This document shows positions 8,448 to 17,049 of a stretch of DNA of 64,000 bases, piece by piece. Source of the stretch: Sandaracinaceae bacterium (GTDB lineage: Bacteria; Myxococcota_A; Polyangia; Polyangiales; Sandaracinaceae); the NCBI GenBank assembly GCA_019637095.1, contig JAHBWG010000004.1, positions 62,001 to 126,000 on the forward strand, given 5' to 3'. Numbering within the stretch: the stretch's first letter is position 1; every line of letters begins with the position of its first letter. The translations under genes were made by a program, and so were the position numbers. The notes beneath the pieces are model-generated. The model searched no databases, was not told where the DNA came from, and saw only the letters and a program-made list of their open reading frames with translations.

Positions 8448-10156
8448 GCGCGCTCCTGGATCGCCCGTACGAGCGCGGCGGCGCCGTGCGGCGGGACGAC
8501 CACGCGGACGAGCGTCGCGCCGCGTCGCGCGAGCGCCTCGTCGAGGGCGCCTTCGAGCGCGCGCGTGCCGGCCGCCTCGGCGTACGCGAGCCCGAACGTG
8601 CGCGCGGCGGCGGCGAGGTCGAGCGCGGTCGGCGTGGTGAAGAGGGTCATGTCGACGCCCGCGCGCGCGACCGGCAGCTCCTCGAAGATGCGGCCGCCGC
8701 CGTTGTCGAGGACGACGAGCACCAGCGGTCCCGGCGCGTGCGCGGCGAGGGCGAGCGAGCCGACGTCGTGCGCGAACGCGACGTCACCCAAGAGCGCGAG
8801 GGTCGGCTCGCCGCTCGCGGCCGCGGCGCCCGCGGCGCCCGCGAGCGTGCCGTCGATGCCGTTGACGCCGCGCTGCGACAGGATCCGCAGCCGCCGCCCG
8901 CCGCCGCGGACGTAGCGGTCGACGTGTCGGATGGGGAGGCTGTTGCCCAGGACCAGCCGCGCGCCCTCGGGCGCGCGCTCGAGCACGCAGCGGGTCGCGT
9001 GCGCCTCGCCGAAGGGCGCGTCGGCGAGGCAGGCCTCGACCCGCGCCCACGCGCGCTCCTCGAGCACGGCGAACGCGTCGTCCCCACGCTCGCGCGTCAC
9101 GCCGACCACGCGCGCTCCGATCGCGTCGAGCAAGTCGCCGAGCTCACCGAGCACGACGGCGCGCGCCGTGCCGGCCGGGTCGCGCCGGCGCGTTCCGCCG
9201 ACCACGAAGCGCGGGACTCGCGCGCCCCGACCGAGCCACTCGAGGGTGCGGCTGCTCGTCGGCGTCGCGCCGACCTCGAGGACCAGGTCGGGCGTCGGGC
9301 TCTCGCCGAGCCACCAGTCGAAGGCGTCCGCGGTGCGCACGCCGTCGCGCGGTCCGAAGCGGAGCTGGCTCGACGCCTCGGCGAGCACGGTCACGCCCAC
9401 GCGGCGGGCGAAGTCGAGGACGGTGTCGCGGGGGGCGTCCGCGCCGAGCGGGCCCGCGTAGAGGACGGGGCGCTCGGCGCGCGCGAGCGCGTCGGCGAGC
9501 GCGGCGAGCGCGGCCGCGTCGGGGCTCGGCCGGGCGCGCGGTGCGGGCCCGCCGAGCGCGAGCCCGGCGGCGCGGTCGACGAGCGCGCGCTCCTCGTCGG
9601 TGCGCGCCTGCACCGGCTCGAGGGGCTTGTCCGCGGGGGCGTTGAGCTGGACCGGGCCGGGCTCGGGGCCCAGCGCGCGCTCGACCGCCCAGCGCGCGGT
9701 CTGCGCGAGCGTGGCGAGCGCCGCGTCGGTGCCCTCGGGCAGCCCGAGGTCGGCGAAGGCCCGCGCGTGCACGCCGTAGAGGCGGGTCTGGTCCGTCGTC
9801 TGCGGCGCCCCGGCGCGCACGAGCGCGGCGGGCCGGTCCGCGCTCAGCACGAGCAGCGGCAGGCCGGCCTCCGACGCCTCGATGACGGCGGGGTAGTAGT
9901 GCGCGGGTGCCGTCCCCGACGTCGAGAGGAGGAGCGGCGGCGCGCCACCGGCGCGAGCCAGCCCGAGCGCGAAGAAGCCGGCGCTGCGCTCGTCCACGAC
10001 GACGCGCAGCGTGAGCGCCGGGTGTCGCGCCGCCGCGAGCACGAAGGGCGTCGAGCGCGAGCCCGGGCTCGCCACCACGTCGCGAACCCCCGCGGCGGCC
10101 AGCGCGCCGAGCAGCACATCGGCCCACACCGTGAGGAGGTTCGCGGGCGCGCTCAT
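8444..10156 (-). CDS. menD: SEPHCHC synthase (ThDP-dependent)
   Basis: This 570-residue ThDP enzyme condenses isochorismate with 2-oxoglutarate. N-terminal SPGSRS and the [13 protein letters not shown] segment are typical of MenD. The C-terminal half has RGVNGIDGT, the cofactor-binding [14 protein letters not shown], and [19 protein letters not shown] at 10156 overlaps the menF stop as ATGA. Length is close to the usual 550-580 residues. It is a soluble cytoplasmic enzyme feeding MenH. Confidence 0.95.
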   Translation of the reverse strand: MSAPANLLTVWADVLLGALAAAGVRDVVASPGSRSTPFVLAAARHPALTLRVVVDERSAGFFALGLARAGGAPPLLLSTSGTAPAHYYPAVIEASEAGLPLLVLSADRPAALVRAGAPQTTDQTRLYGVHARAFADLGLPEGTDAALATLAQTARWAVERALGPEPGPVQLNAPADKPLEPVQARTDEERALVDRAAGLALGGPAPRARPSPDAAALAALADALARAERPVLYAGPLGADAPRDTVLDFARRVGVTVLAEASSQLRFGPRDGVRTADAFDWWLGESPTPDLVLEVGATPTSSRTLEWLGRGARVPRFVVGGTRRRDPAGTARAVVLGELGDLLDAIGARVVGVTRERGDDAFAVLEERAWARVEACLADAPFGEAHATRCVLERAPEGARLVLGNSLPIRHVDRYVRGGGRRLRILSQRGVNGIDGTLAGAAGAAAASGEPTLALLGDVAFAHDVGSLALAAHAPGPLVLVVLDNGGGRIFEELPVARAGVDMTLFTTPTALDLAAAARTFGLAYAEAAGTRALEGALDEALARRGATLVRVVVPPHGAAALVRAIQERA

Positions 10157-11544
10157 TCGGCTCCGATCGCGTCGAGCAGGGGCCGCAGCTTGAGCGCCGA
10201 CTCGCTCCACTCCGCGTCGGGCTCCGAGCCCTCGACGATCCCGCCCCCCGCCCACAGCCACGCCGCCGCGCCGCGGACGACGCCGGCGCGCAGCGCGACG
10301 GTGATCTCGGCGTCGCCGTTGGCGTCGACCCAGCCGACGGGACCGCCATACCAGCCCCGCGGGTGCGGCTCGTGCGCGGCGATCCACGCGTTCGCGGCGT
10401 CCGCCGGGACGCCCCCGACCGCCGGCGTCGGGTGCAGTCGCGCCACGAGCGAGGCGGCGTCGACGCCCGGCGCCAGCGTGCCCGCGAGGCGTGTGTGCAG
10501 GTGCAAGACGTTTGGCAGGCGACGGACCGACGGCTGCGAGGGCACGTCGAGGTCCTCGCACACGGGCGCGAGGCGGGCGAGCAGGTGCTCGACGACGGGC
10601 CGGTGCTCGCGCAGGTCCTTGGCGCTCGCGGCGAGGCGCGCCTCACCGTCGTCGTCGCTCGCGGCGATCGAGCCGGCGAGGGCGTCGGCCTCGACGCGCC
10701 GGCCGCGCTTGGAGAAGAGCCGCTCGGGCGTCGCCGCGAGGAGCGTCCCGCTGCCGAACCGCAGGCCGAAGCGCCAGGTCTCGGGGTAGCGCGCGCTCAA
10801 CGTGCGCAAGACGGACCAGGGGTCGAGGTCGACCTCGGCGGCGACGAACGCGCGGCGCGCCGCGACGACCTTCGAGAGCTCGCCCTCGGCGATGGCGGCG
10901 GTGATCGCGCGCACGCGCGCCGCGTACGGGTCGCGCTCGGGGTGTCGCACGGAGAGGATGCGCGGCGGCGGCGGCTCGGGGCGGGGGCGCGCGAGCGCGT
11001 CGAGGACGGTCGCGAGCTCCGCGTGGGCGAGCCCGCGGCGCCCGGCCCATCCGTCGCGCAGGTCGACCGCCGCGGTCAGGACGCCCCCGCGCGGCGTGCG
11101 CTCGTAGGTCCAGCGCGGGAGGAAGAACCGGCCGTCGCCGAAGCTCTCCCAGGGCTCGCGGTCCGCACCGCCCGGGGCGAACGCCCAGCCGCCGAACAGG
11201 CGCGGGGCGCGGTCGCCCACCGCCGGGTGCGTCGTCGAGGCGGTCGCCGCGAAGAGCGCGCCGCGCGCGGGCTCGAGCGCCGCGAAGCGATCGGGGCCCG
11301 CGAGGTGGATCGACGCGCACGCGCCGATCGCGACGAGCGGGGGCTCGTCCGGCGCGCGCCAGGTGATCGCGGCGCCGCGCCGCGCCGCCGCCGTCAGCGC
11401 GGTCAACGGCGCGAGGGGCGCGGGCAAGCGCACGATCGCGATCTCGCGGCGCTCGAGCCCGCGCGCGAGCGCTGCGTCGAGGAAACGCCCCGCGTCGGCG
11501 AGGCCGACCGCGCCGGCCGGCGCGGAGACGAGCGGGGCGCTCAC
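10153..11544 (-). CDS. menF: Isochorismate synthase
   Basis: This 463-residue chorismate-binding-family enzyme converts chorismate to isochorismate. The C-terminal catalytic domain contains GELSKVVAARR, ATPERLFS, ALAGSIAAS, the isochorismate-synthase signature LHPTPAVGGVP, and the metal-site region GGIVEGSEPDAEWSE. The GTG start at 11544 overlaps the menG stop. It could in principle feed siderophore synthesis, but the menD neighbour makes menaquinone the clear destination. Confidence 0.93.
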   Translation of the reverse strand: MSAPLVSAPAGAVGLADAGRFLDAALARGLERREIAIVRLPAPLAPLTALTAAARRGAAITWRAPDEPPLVAIGACASIHLAGPDRFAALEPARGALFAATASTTHPAVGDRAPRLFGGWAFAPGGADREPWESFGDGRFFLPRWTYERTPRGGVLTAAVDLRDGWAGRRGLAHAELATVLDALARPRPEPPPPRILSVRHPERDPYAARVRAITAAIAEGELSKVVAARRAFVAAEVDLDPWSVLRTLSARYPETWRFGLRFGSGTLLAATPERLFSKRGRRVEADALAGSIAASDDDGEARLAASAKDLREHRPVVEHLLARLAPVCEDLDVPSQPSVRRLPNVLHLHTRLAGTLAPGVDAASLVARLHPTPAVGGVPADAANAWIAAHEPHPRGWYGGPVGWVDANGDAEITVALRAGVVRGAAAWLWAGGGIVEGSEPDAEWSESALKLRPLLDAIGAE

Positions 11545-12269
11545 GCGGGCACCCTCCCCACGTAGAGCGAGCACGCGCCGAACGTGAGCGGGGTGATCGT
11601 GACGTCCGCGAGGCCGGCGCTCTCCATGAGCGCGGCGAACTCCTCGGCGGGCGGGAATGCGGCGATCGAGCGCTGGAGGTAGCGGTACTCTCGCTTGCCG
11701 CTCAGGAGGGCGCCGAGCGCGGGCACGACGTGGTGCACGTGGAAGCGGGCGAGCCCGCCGAGCACGCGACCGCGCGGCTCGCCCAGCTCGAGCACGGCGA
11801 TCCGACCGCCCGGGCGCGTGACGCGCGCGAGCTCGCGCATCCCGCGGGCGCGGTCGGGGACGTTGCGGATGCCGAACGCGATGGTCGCGGCGTCGAACGT
11901 GTCGTCCTCGAACGGCAGAGCGTACGCCTCGCCCTCCCGCATGCTGACGCGGCCGTCGAGGCCGGCGCGCGCGACCTTGCGGGCACCGATCGCGAGCATG
12001 TTCCGTGACGGGTCGACGCCGACGACCTCGACGTCGGGGTGCCGCCGCGCGATCGCGAGGGCGAGGTCGCCGGTGCCCGTGGCCAGGTCGAGCACGCGGC
12101 CGGTACCCGAGAGCGCGAGGCTCTCCACCGTGCGGCGCCGCCAGCGCTGATCGATACCGAGCGACAGGACCCGGTTGAGCAGGTCGTAGCGCTCGGCGAT
12201 CGCGTCGAACATCGCGCCCGAGCCGAGCGGGCCGGAGAGGGTCGAGGGGGAGGTGACGGTCGGTTCCAT
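11541..12269 (-). CDS. menG: Demethylmenaquinone methyltransferase
   Basis: A 242-residue class I SAM methyltransferase of the UbiE/MenG family, performing the last C-methylation of menaquinone. SAM motif I is DLATGTGDLALAIARR. The family segments FDAIAERYDLLNRVLSLG, IAFGIRNVPDR and SGKREYRYLQRSIAAFP are all present. ATG at 12269 was chosen. A GTG two codons upstream (12275) overlaps the previous stop as GTGA and is an equally possible start. With no ubiquinone genes nearby, the substrate is inferred to be demethylmenaquinone. Confidence 0.92.
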   Translation of the reverse strand: MEPTVTSPSTLSGPLGSGAMFDAIAERYDLLNRVLSLGIDQRWRRRTVESLALSGTGRVLDLATGTGDLALAIARRHPDVEVVGVDPSRNMLAIGARKVARAGLDGRVSMREGEAYALPFEDDTFDAATIAFGIRNVPDRARGMRELARVTRPGGRIAVLELGEPRGRVLGGLARFHVHHVVPALGALLSGKREYRYLQRSIAAFPPAEEFAALMESAGLADVTITPLTFGACSLYVGRVPA

Positions 12270-12271
12270 GG

Positions 12272-13327
12272 TCACACCGGCCGGTGCACGGTCGCGTCTG
12301 CGACGGTCTCGAGGGCTTCGCGCGCCGCGCTCGGGGGCAGCGCCAGCAGCGCCGCCTTGGCGCGCCCCGCGTGCCGATGGGCGAGGCGGCGCGCGTCCTC
12401 CAGGCTGCCCGTCGCCTCGATGCGGCGCAGGGCGTCGAGGCACGCGGCCGCGTCGGGGACCTCTGCCGACACGATGTCGGCGACGAGCGGCGCGAGGGCT
12501 GGGTCGCGCTCGAGCGACAGGATGAGGGGATACGTGAGCTTGCCCTCGCGCAGGTCGGTGAAGAGCGCCTTGCCCGTGCGCTGGGGATCACCGGCGAGGT
12601 CGAGCACGTCGTCGGTGGCCTGGAAGGCGACGCCGAGGTCGGCGCCGAAGCGCTCGAGGACCTCGGCGGTGCCCGGGTCGACGCCACCAGAGCGCGCGCC
12701 CGCGTACATCGCCCAGCGGAAGAGCGCGGCGGTCTTTCCTTCGGCGATCGCCATCCACTGGGCCGCCGTGGTGTCGAGCCGGCCGCGCCGCTCCAGCTGG
12801 AGCGACTCGGCGAGGATCATCTGGTCGAGGACGTCGAACAGGCGCTCGAGGAGGCCCTCCACGCCGGCGTTGCGCACACGCCGGAGCGCGTCGACGAGCA
12901 GCCAGTCGCCCGCGAAGATGGAGACGGCGTTGCCGAACAGCAGGCGCGAGGTCGGCGCGCCGCGCCGCGACTCGCCGAGGTCGACGACGTCGTCGTGCAG
13001 CAGCGTCGCCGCGTGGATCAGCTCGGCCGCGACGGCGAGCTCGGCCGCGCGGGCGTCGAACCCGGTGCCGAGGCGCGCGGCGAGCGCCACGCACATCGGA
13101 CGAAGTCGCTTCCCGCCGAGCGAGAGCAGGTGCCCCGCGCTCCGCTCGACCGCGGAGGCTTCGGGGCGCGTTCGCGGGAGGCCGCGCTCCACCGCGACGA
13201 GGTCCGCGGCGACGAGATCGGCGAGCTCGCCGAGGCGTGCCGCGAGCCCGGGGAGCTCGGCGCCGCGGCAGAGCGTTTGGAGCCGGCCGAGGAGCGGGGG
13301 CTCGGGAGAGAGCGGCTGCGAGAGCAT
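12272..13327 (-). CDS. Trans-polyprenyl diphosphate synthase
   Basis: A 351-residue isoprenyl diphosphate synthase. The first Asp-rich motif DDVVD is in HAATLLHDDVVDLGESRRG, the second (DDVLD) is in FQATDDVLDLAGD, and GGKRLRP binds diphosphate. It resembles long-chain (hepta/octaprenyl) synthases and would make the menaquinone side chain. ATG at 13327 was preferred because AGGGA lies about nine bases upstream; a TTG at 13357 would add ten residues. It heads the menaquinone genes, downstream of lycopene cyclase with a 68-bp gap. Confidence 0.9.
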   Translation of the reverse strand: MLSQPLSPEPPLLGRLQTLCRGAELPGLAARLGELADLVAADLVAVERGLPRTRPEASAVERSAGHLLSLGGKRLRPMCVALAARLGTGFDARAAELAVAAELIHAATLLHDDVVDLGESRRGAPTSRLLFGNAVSIFAGDWLLVDALRRVRNAGVEGLLERLFDVLDQMILAESLQLERRGRLDTTAAQWMAIAEGKTAALFRWAMYAGARSGGVDPGTAEVLERFGADLGVAFQATDDVLDLAGDPQRTGKALFTDLREGKLTYPLILSLERDPALAPLVADIVSAEVPDAAACLDALRRIEATGSLEDARRLAHRHAGRAKAALLALPPSAAREALETVADATVHRPV

Positions 13328-13351
13328 CGTTGCGGTCCCTGGGCTCGGTGT

Positions 13352-13369
13352 GTTCAAGGAATCTTGAAC
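13352..13369. promoter_or_regulatory. 18-bp inverted repeat upstream of the polyprenyl synthase/men genes
   Basis: GTTCAAG-GAAT-CTTGAAC is a perfect 7+7 palindrome in the only sizeable gap of the run, 25 bp upstream of the preferred ATG. It is AT-richer than its surroundings. It may be an operator or an RNA hairpin; no T-run follows. Confidence 0.4.
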
Positions 13370-13395
13370 GAGATATGGACCGAGTCAGCCGAAGA

Positions 13396-14559
13396 TCAAG
13401 CCGGCATCTTTCGGCGGATCCATCGGGGGGTCGCGCGGAGCAGCGCGCCCGTCATCGCGGCGATCGGCATCGCGCGCATGACCCCGACGCGCTCCCGCGG
13501 GCTCACGCGGTCGTGGAGGAACCGAGCCGTCAGGTCGGGTGCCAGGCGCTCGAAGAGCCCGACCATCGCGACCGCGGCGGCCGGTGGGTCTCGTGATAGA
13601 TACTCCAGGAAGACGTCGTCTTGCAGGTGGGACAGCCAAGACCGCCGGCTCCTGGGCGCGAGGGGTCGTCCCGCGGCGAGGTCCTCCGCGAGGGCCGCGG
13701 AGTGCCGCTGGATGTCGAGGAAGGCGTAGCCCGTCGAGGGCTTGGCGAGCCCGCCCGCGAGGCCGATGGGGACGATCCGCGGGCTCCAGCGCGTCGCCGC
13801 CGGCTCCGTCGTCATCGGGATCACGCCGCGCTCGCGGTGGACGAGCGAGCAGCGCGCGCTCCCGAGGTATCGACGAAGACTCTCTCGATGGAGCGTCCAG
13901 TCTCCGGGTGGGTCGGGTGAGAACCAGGTGGCCTCGACGAGGGCGCGGCGCCGCTCGAAGGGCAGCACGTAGAGGAAGTGCGCGCCGCGCCCGGTCTGAG
14001 GTACGTCGAAGTCCATGAGGATCGCCGAGCGCGGCTCGAAGCGGTCCTCCTCGAGCAGGACCTCCCAGCCCTCGAAGTGTTGCAATAGAGAGACCTCGCG
14101 CGAGCGGTCGCCGAGCGGAGGCCGGGAGTCGAAGACCAGGGTGGCCTCGAGGAGCCCTGCCGACGTCTCGAGCCGCGCCGCGCGTCCGTCGTCGTCGATC
14201 GCGCCGGCCCGCACGCCGAGCCGCAGGGACACGCCCGCTGCGGCGAGCCGGGCGCGGACGGAGCCGTAGAACGCGTCGGCCGGCAGGTGCGCGTAGGGGA
14301 CCTCGGGGTCGCCGCGCTCGACCCAGGGCCCGCCGGGCGCGCGCACCCGCCAGCGCTCCCAGCGGTGGGTCACGAGGTGTTCGAACGGGTGCGGCCACAC
14401 CTCGAAGAAGCACCACGTGCGGTCGCGCTCGTAGCTCGTCCGTGGATCGATCAGGACCATCCGTCGGCCGTCGATCCCGGCGTCGAGCAGGTGCCAGGCC
14501 AGGCTCAGGCCCGCGCACCCGGCGCCGACGATGGCGAGCTCGACGCGCTCGGCGTTCAC
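13396..14559 (-). CDS. crtY: Lycopene beta-cyclase
   Basis: A 387-residue FAD/NAD(P)-fold protein of the CrtY type. The N-terminus has the dinucleotide-binding VGAGCAGLSLAWHL. FDSRPP, a phrase typical of bacterial lycopene cyclases, is near residue 147. The GRGAHFLYVLPF segment and GLAKPSTGYAFLDIQ follow. It cyclises lycopene ends at the membrane. The GTG start at 14559 overlaps the upstream ATPase stop. The match is with CrtY rather than the membrane CrtYcd type. It links functionally to the Rieske/FAD pair at the window start. Confidence 0.87.
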   Translation of the reverse strand: MNAERVELAIVGAGCAGLSLAWHLLDAGIDGRRMVLIDPRTSYERDRTWCFFEVWPHPFEHLVTHRWERWRVRAPGGPWVERGDPEVPYAHLPADAFYGSVRARLAAAGVSLRLGVRAGAIDDDGRAARLETSAGLLEATLVFDSRPPLGDRSREVSLLQHFEGWEVLLEEDRFEPRSAILMDFDVPQTGRGAHFLYVLPFERRRALVEATWFSPDPPGDWTLHRESLRRYLGSARCSLVHRERGVIPMTTEPAATRWSPRIVPIGLAGGLAKPSTGYAFLDIQRHSAALAEDLAAGRPLAPRSRRSWLSHLQDDVFLEYLSRDPPAAAVAMVGLFERLAPDLTARFLHDRVSPRERVGVMRAMPIAAMTGALLRATPRWIRRKMPA

Positions 14560-15848
14560 CGGAGCGCCGCGAGCGCGGCTCGGGTGTCCTCGATCCGGCT
14601 GGGGTGCGCGTCCTGGCCGAGGAACGCCTCGATCGCGTCGATGCGCGCGAGCGCCGCGTCGAGGCGGCGGTCCTGCCCGCGCTCGTACGCCCCGAGGAGC
14701 ACGAGGTCGCGCTTGGCCTCGTAGATCGCCAGGTGTGCTCGCAGCGCGCGCGCCGCGTCGAGCTGCGCGCCGTCGACCACCTGATCCATCACCCGCGAGA
14801 GGCTGCGCAACGGATCGATCGCCGGCCAGCGGCCGCGCGCCGCGAGCTCGCGGTCGAGCACGACGTGCCCGTCGAGGATGCCGCGCGTCTCGTCCGCCAC
14901 CGGCTCGTCGAGATCGCCGCCCTCCACGAGCACGGTGTAGATGCCGGTGATCGAGCCGCAGTCGGCGGTGCCGGTGCGCTCGAGCAGGCGCGGCAGCGCG
15001 GCGAACACGCTCGGCGGGAAGCCCCGGCGCGCGGGGGGCTCGCCCGCCGCGAGGCCGACCTCGCGGGCCGCGCGCGCGAACCGCGTCACGCTGTCCATCA
15101 CGAAGAGCACGCGCTGGCCGCGCTCGCGGAAGTGCTCGGCGATCGCCGTCGCGACCCACGCCGAGCGCACGCGCAAGAGCGCCGGCGCGTCGCTCGTCGC
15201 GACCACCACGACCGCGCGCGCGAGCCCCTCGGGGCCGAGGCAGTCCTCGAGGAACTCGCGGACCTCGCGCCCGCGCTCCCCGATCAGGCCGACGACGACC
15301 ACGTCCGCGTCGGCGTGCCGCGCGATCCGACCGAGCAGCGTGCTCTTGCCGACGCCGCTCCCCGCGAAGAGGCCCACGCGCTGGCCCTCGCCGAGGGTCG
15401 TCAGCCCGTCGATCGCGCGCACCCCGGTCACGAGCGGGCGGGTGATGCGGGCGCGGGCGAGCGGCGGCGGCGCGGGGCGCATCACGGGCCAGAGCGCGCC
15501 CGCGAGCGGCGGGCCGTCGTCGATCGGCTCGCCGAGGCCGTCGAGCACGCGGCCGAGGAGGTCGTCGCCCGCGCGGATCGCGAGCGGGCGGCCGGTCGGA
15601 CGGACGGGGTCGTCGGCGCCCACGCCGCGCGCGTCCCCGAGCGGCAGGAGCGTCGCGTCGTCGAGGTCGAACCCGACGACCTCGGCGAGGAGCGGCGCGC
15701 CACCGCGGCGCTCGATCTCGACGACCTCGCCGATGCGCGCGCCCGGGATCGCGGCGCGGATCGCGAGCCCGACGATCGCGCGCACGCGCCCGGTCACGGC
15801 CAGCGGCTCGGCCTCCGCGATCGCCGCGAGCGCGCGCTCGAGGCTCAC
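14556..15848 (-). CDS. FliI/SctN-type secretion ATPase (orphan)
   Basis: This 430-residue F1-beta-like ATPase of the flagellar/type III secretion family has Walker A in FAGSGVGKSTLLGRIA, the family signature GLIGERGREVREFLED, Walker B in VLFVMDSVTRFA, and RRGFPPSVFAALPRLLERTG. No other flagellar or type III component lies within the window. Both neighbours (dnaJ upstream, lycopene cyclase downstream) overlap it by 4 bp, so it belongs to a housekeeping transcript. It could be the lone fragment of a dispersed secretion system or an ATPase with a new partner; I cannot tell FliI from SctN by eye. Confidence 0.87.
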   Translation of the reverse strand: MSLERALAAIAEAEPLAVTGRVRAIVGLAIRAAIPGARIGEVVEIERRGGAPLLAEVVGFDLDDATLLPLGDARGVGADDPVRPTGRPLAIRAGDDLLGRVLDGLGEPIDDGPPLAGALWPVMRPAPPPLARARITRPLVTGVRAIDGLTTLGEGQRVGLFAGSGVGKSTLLGRIARHADADVVVVGLIGERGREVREFLEDCLGPEGLARAVVVVATSDAPALLRVRSAWVATAIAEHFRERGQRVLFVMDSVTRFARAAREVGLAAGEPPARRGFPPSVFAALPRLLERTGTADCGSITGIYTVLVEGGDLDEPVADETRGILDGHVVLDRELAARGRWPAIDPLRSLSRVMDQVVDGAQLDAARALRAHLAIYEAKRDLVLLGAYERGQDRRLDAALARIDAIEAFLGQDAHPSRIEDTRAALAALR

Positions 15849-16942
15849 TCGAAGAGCTCGCGGAGCTTGTCGAGGAACCCCTTGCGCTGCGGGTGGACGT
15901 CCTCGCCCATCTCGGCGGCGAGCTCCTCGATGAGCTTGCGCTGCGTCTTGTTGATCTTGTCCGGCACCTCGACGACGACCTTCACGAGCTGGTCACCCTT
16001 GCCGTAGCCGCCGAGCACCGGGATGCCCTTGCCGCGCAGGCGGAACACCTTGCCGGACTGTGTGCCGGCGGGGATACGCATCTTCACCTTGCCCTCGAGC
16101 GTGGGCACGTCGATCTGCGCCCCGAGGACGGCCTGCGGGAAGCTGATCGGGACGTCGACGCGCACGTCCGCGCCGTCGCGCTGGAAGAGCGGGTGCGGCG
16201 CGACGCGGATCACGACGTGGAGGTCGCCCGCGCCGGCTTGGCCGCGCTCGCCCGCGCCCTTGAGCGTGCGCACCGAGCCGTCCTCGACGCCCGCCGGGAC
16301 CACGACGCGCAGCTCCTCGCTCGAGGGGACCGAGCCGTCGCCCGCGCAGGTCGGGCACGGCTTCTCGATGCGGCGCCCGGTGCCCCCGCAGCTCGTGCAG
16401 GGGCGCGAGACGCTGAAGAAGCCGCGCTGGAGGCGCACCTCGCCGCGGCCCTGGCACGCGGCGCAGGGGCTCACGCGGGAGCCCTCCGCGGCGCCGCTCC
16501 CGGCGCACGTCGAGCAGCTCTGCCGCCGCTCGATCGCGATCGTCTTCTCGGCGCCGAGGGCGGACTCCTCGAAGGAGACGGTGACCTCGACCTCGATGTC
16601 GCCGCCGACGCGGCCCTTGCGGCGGCCGCCGAGGATGTCGCCGAAGAGGCCCTCGAGGATCTCGCCGAACGAGCTGAAGTCGATGCGCTCGTAGGGGGTG
16701 CCACCGCCCGCGCTCTGGAAGGCGCTGTGGCCCATGCGGTCGTAGCGGCGGCGCTTCTCGTCGTCGCTCAGGACGGCGAACGCCTCGGACGCCTCCTTGA
16801 AGCGGGCCTCCGCCGCGGCGTCGCCGGGGTTGCGATCGGGATGCGACTCCATCGCGACCCGACGGAACGCCTTCTTGATCTCGTCGGAGGTGGCGCTGCG
16901 GCTCACCCCGAGGACCTCGTAGTAGTCAGGCGGCGGCGCCAT
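15845..16942 (-). CDS. dnaJ: DnaJ/Hsp40 type I co-chaperone
   Basis: A 365-residue type I J-protein. The J-domain at residues 5-70 contains HPD in MESHPDRNPGD. A short G/F-poor linker follows, then the zinc domain with four CxxCxGxG repeats (CSTCAGSG, CAACQGRG, CTSCGGTG, CPTCAGDG), and the substrate-binding C-terminal domain (LKGAGERGQAGAGDLHV). It would stimulate DnaK ATPase. No dnaK or grpE lies in the window. ATG at 16942 is preferred since the J-domain begins seven residues later. Confidence 0.95.
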   Translation of the reverse strand: MAPPPDYYEVLGVSRSATSDEIKKAFRRVAMESHPDRNPGDAAAEARFKEASEAFAVLSDDEKRRRYDRMGHSAFQSAGGGTPYERIDFSSFGEILEGLFGDILGGRRKGRVGGDIEVEVTVSFEESALGAEKTIAIERRQSCSTCAGSGAAEGSRVSPCAACQGRGEVRLQRGFFSVSRPCTSCGGTGRRIEKPCPTCAGDGSVPSSEELRVVVPAGVEDGSVRTLKGAGERGQAGAGDLHVVIRVAPHPLFQRDGADVRVDVPISFPQAVLGAQIDVPTLEGKVKMRIPAGTQSGKVFRLRGKGIPVLGGYGKGDQLVKVVVEVPDKINKTQRKLIEELAAEMGEDVHPQRKGFLDKLRELFE

Positions 16943-17049
16943 GAGCGCCCGCACCGTAAGCGCGGCGCGCGCGCGTGGCAACGCGACAGCGACGCGTCCC
17001 CGTGAGTTCGCCGGTGACGGGCCGGGTGGGGCGCGCGATAGTGGGCGGG

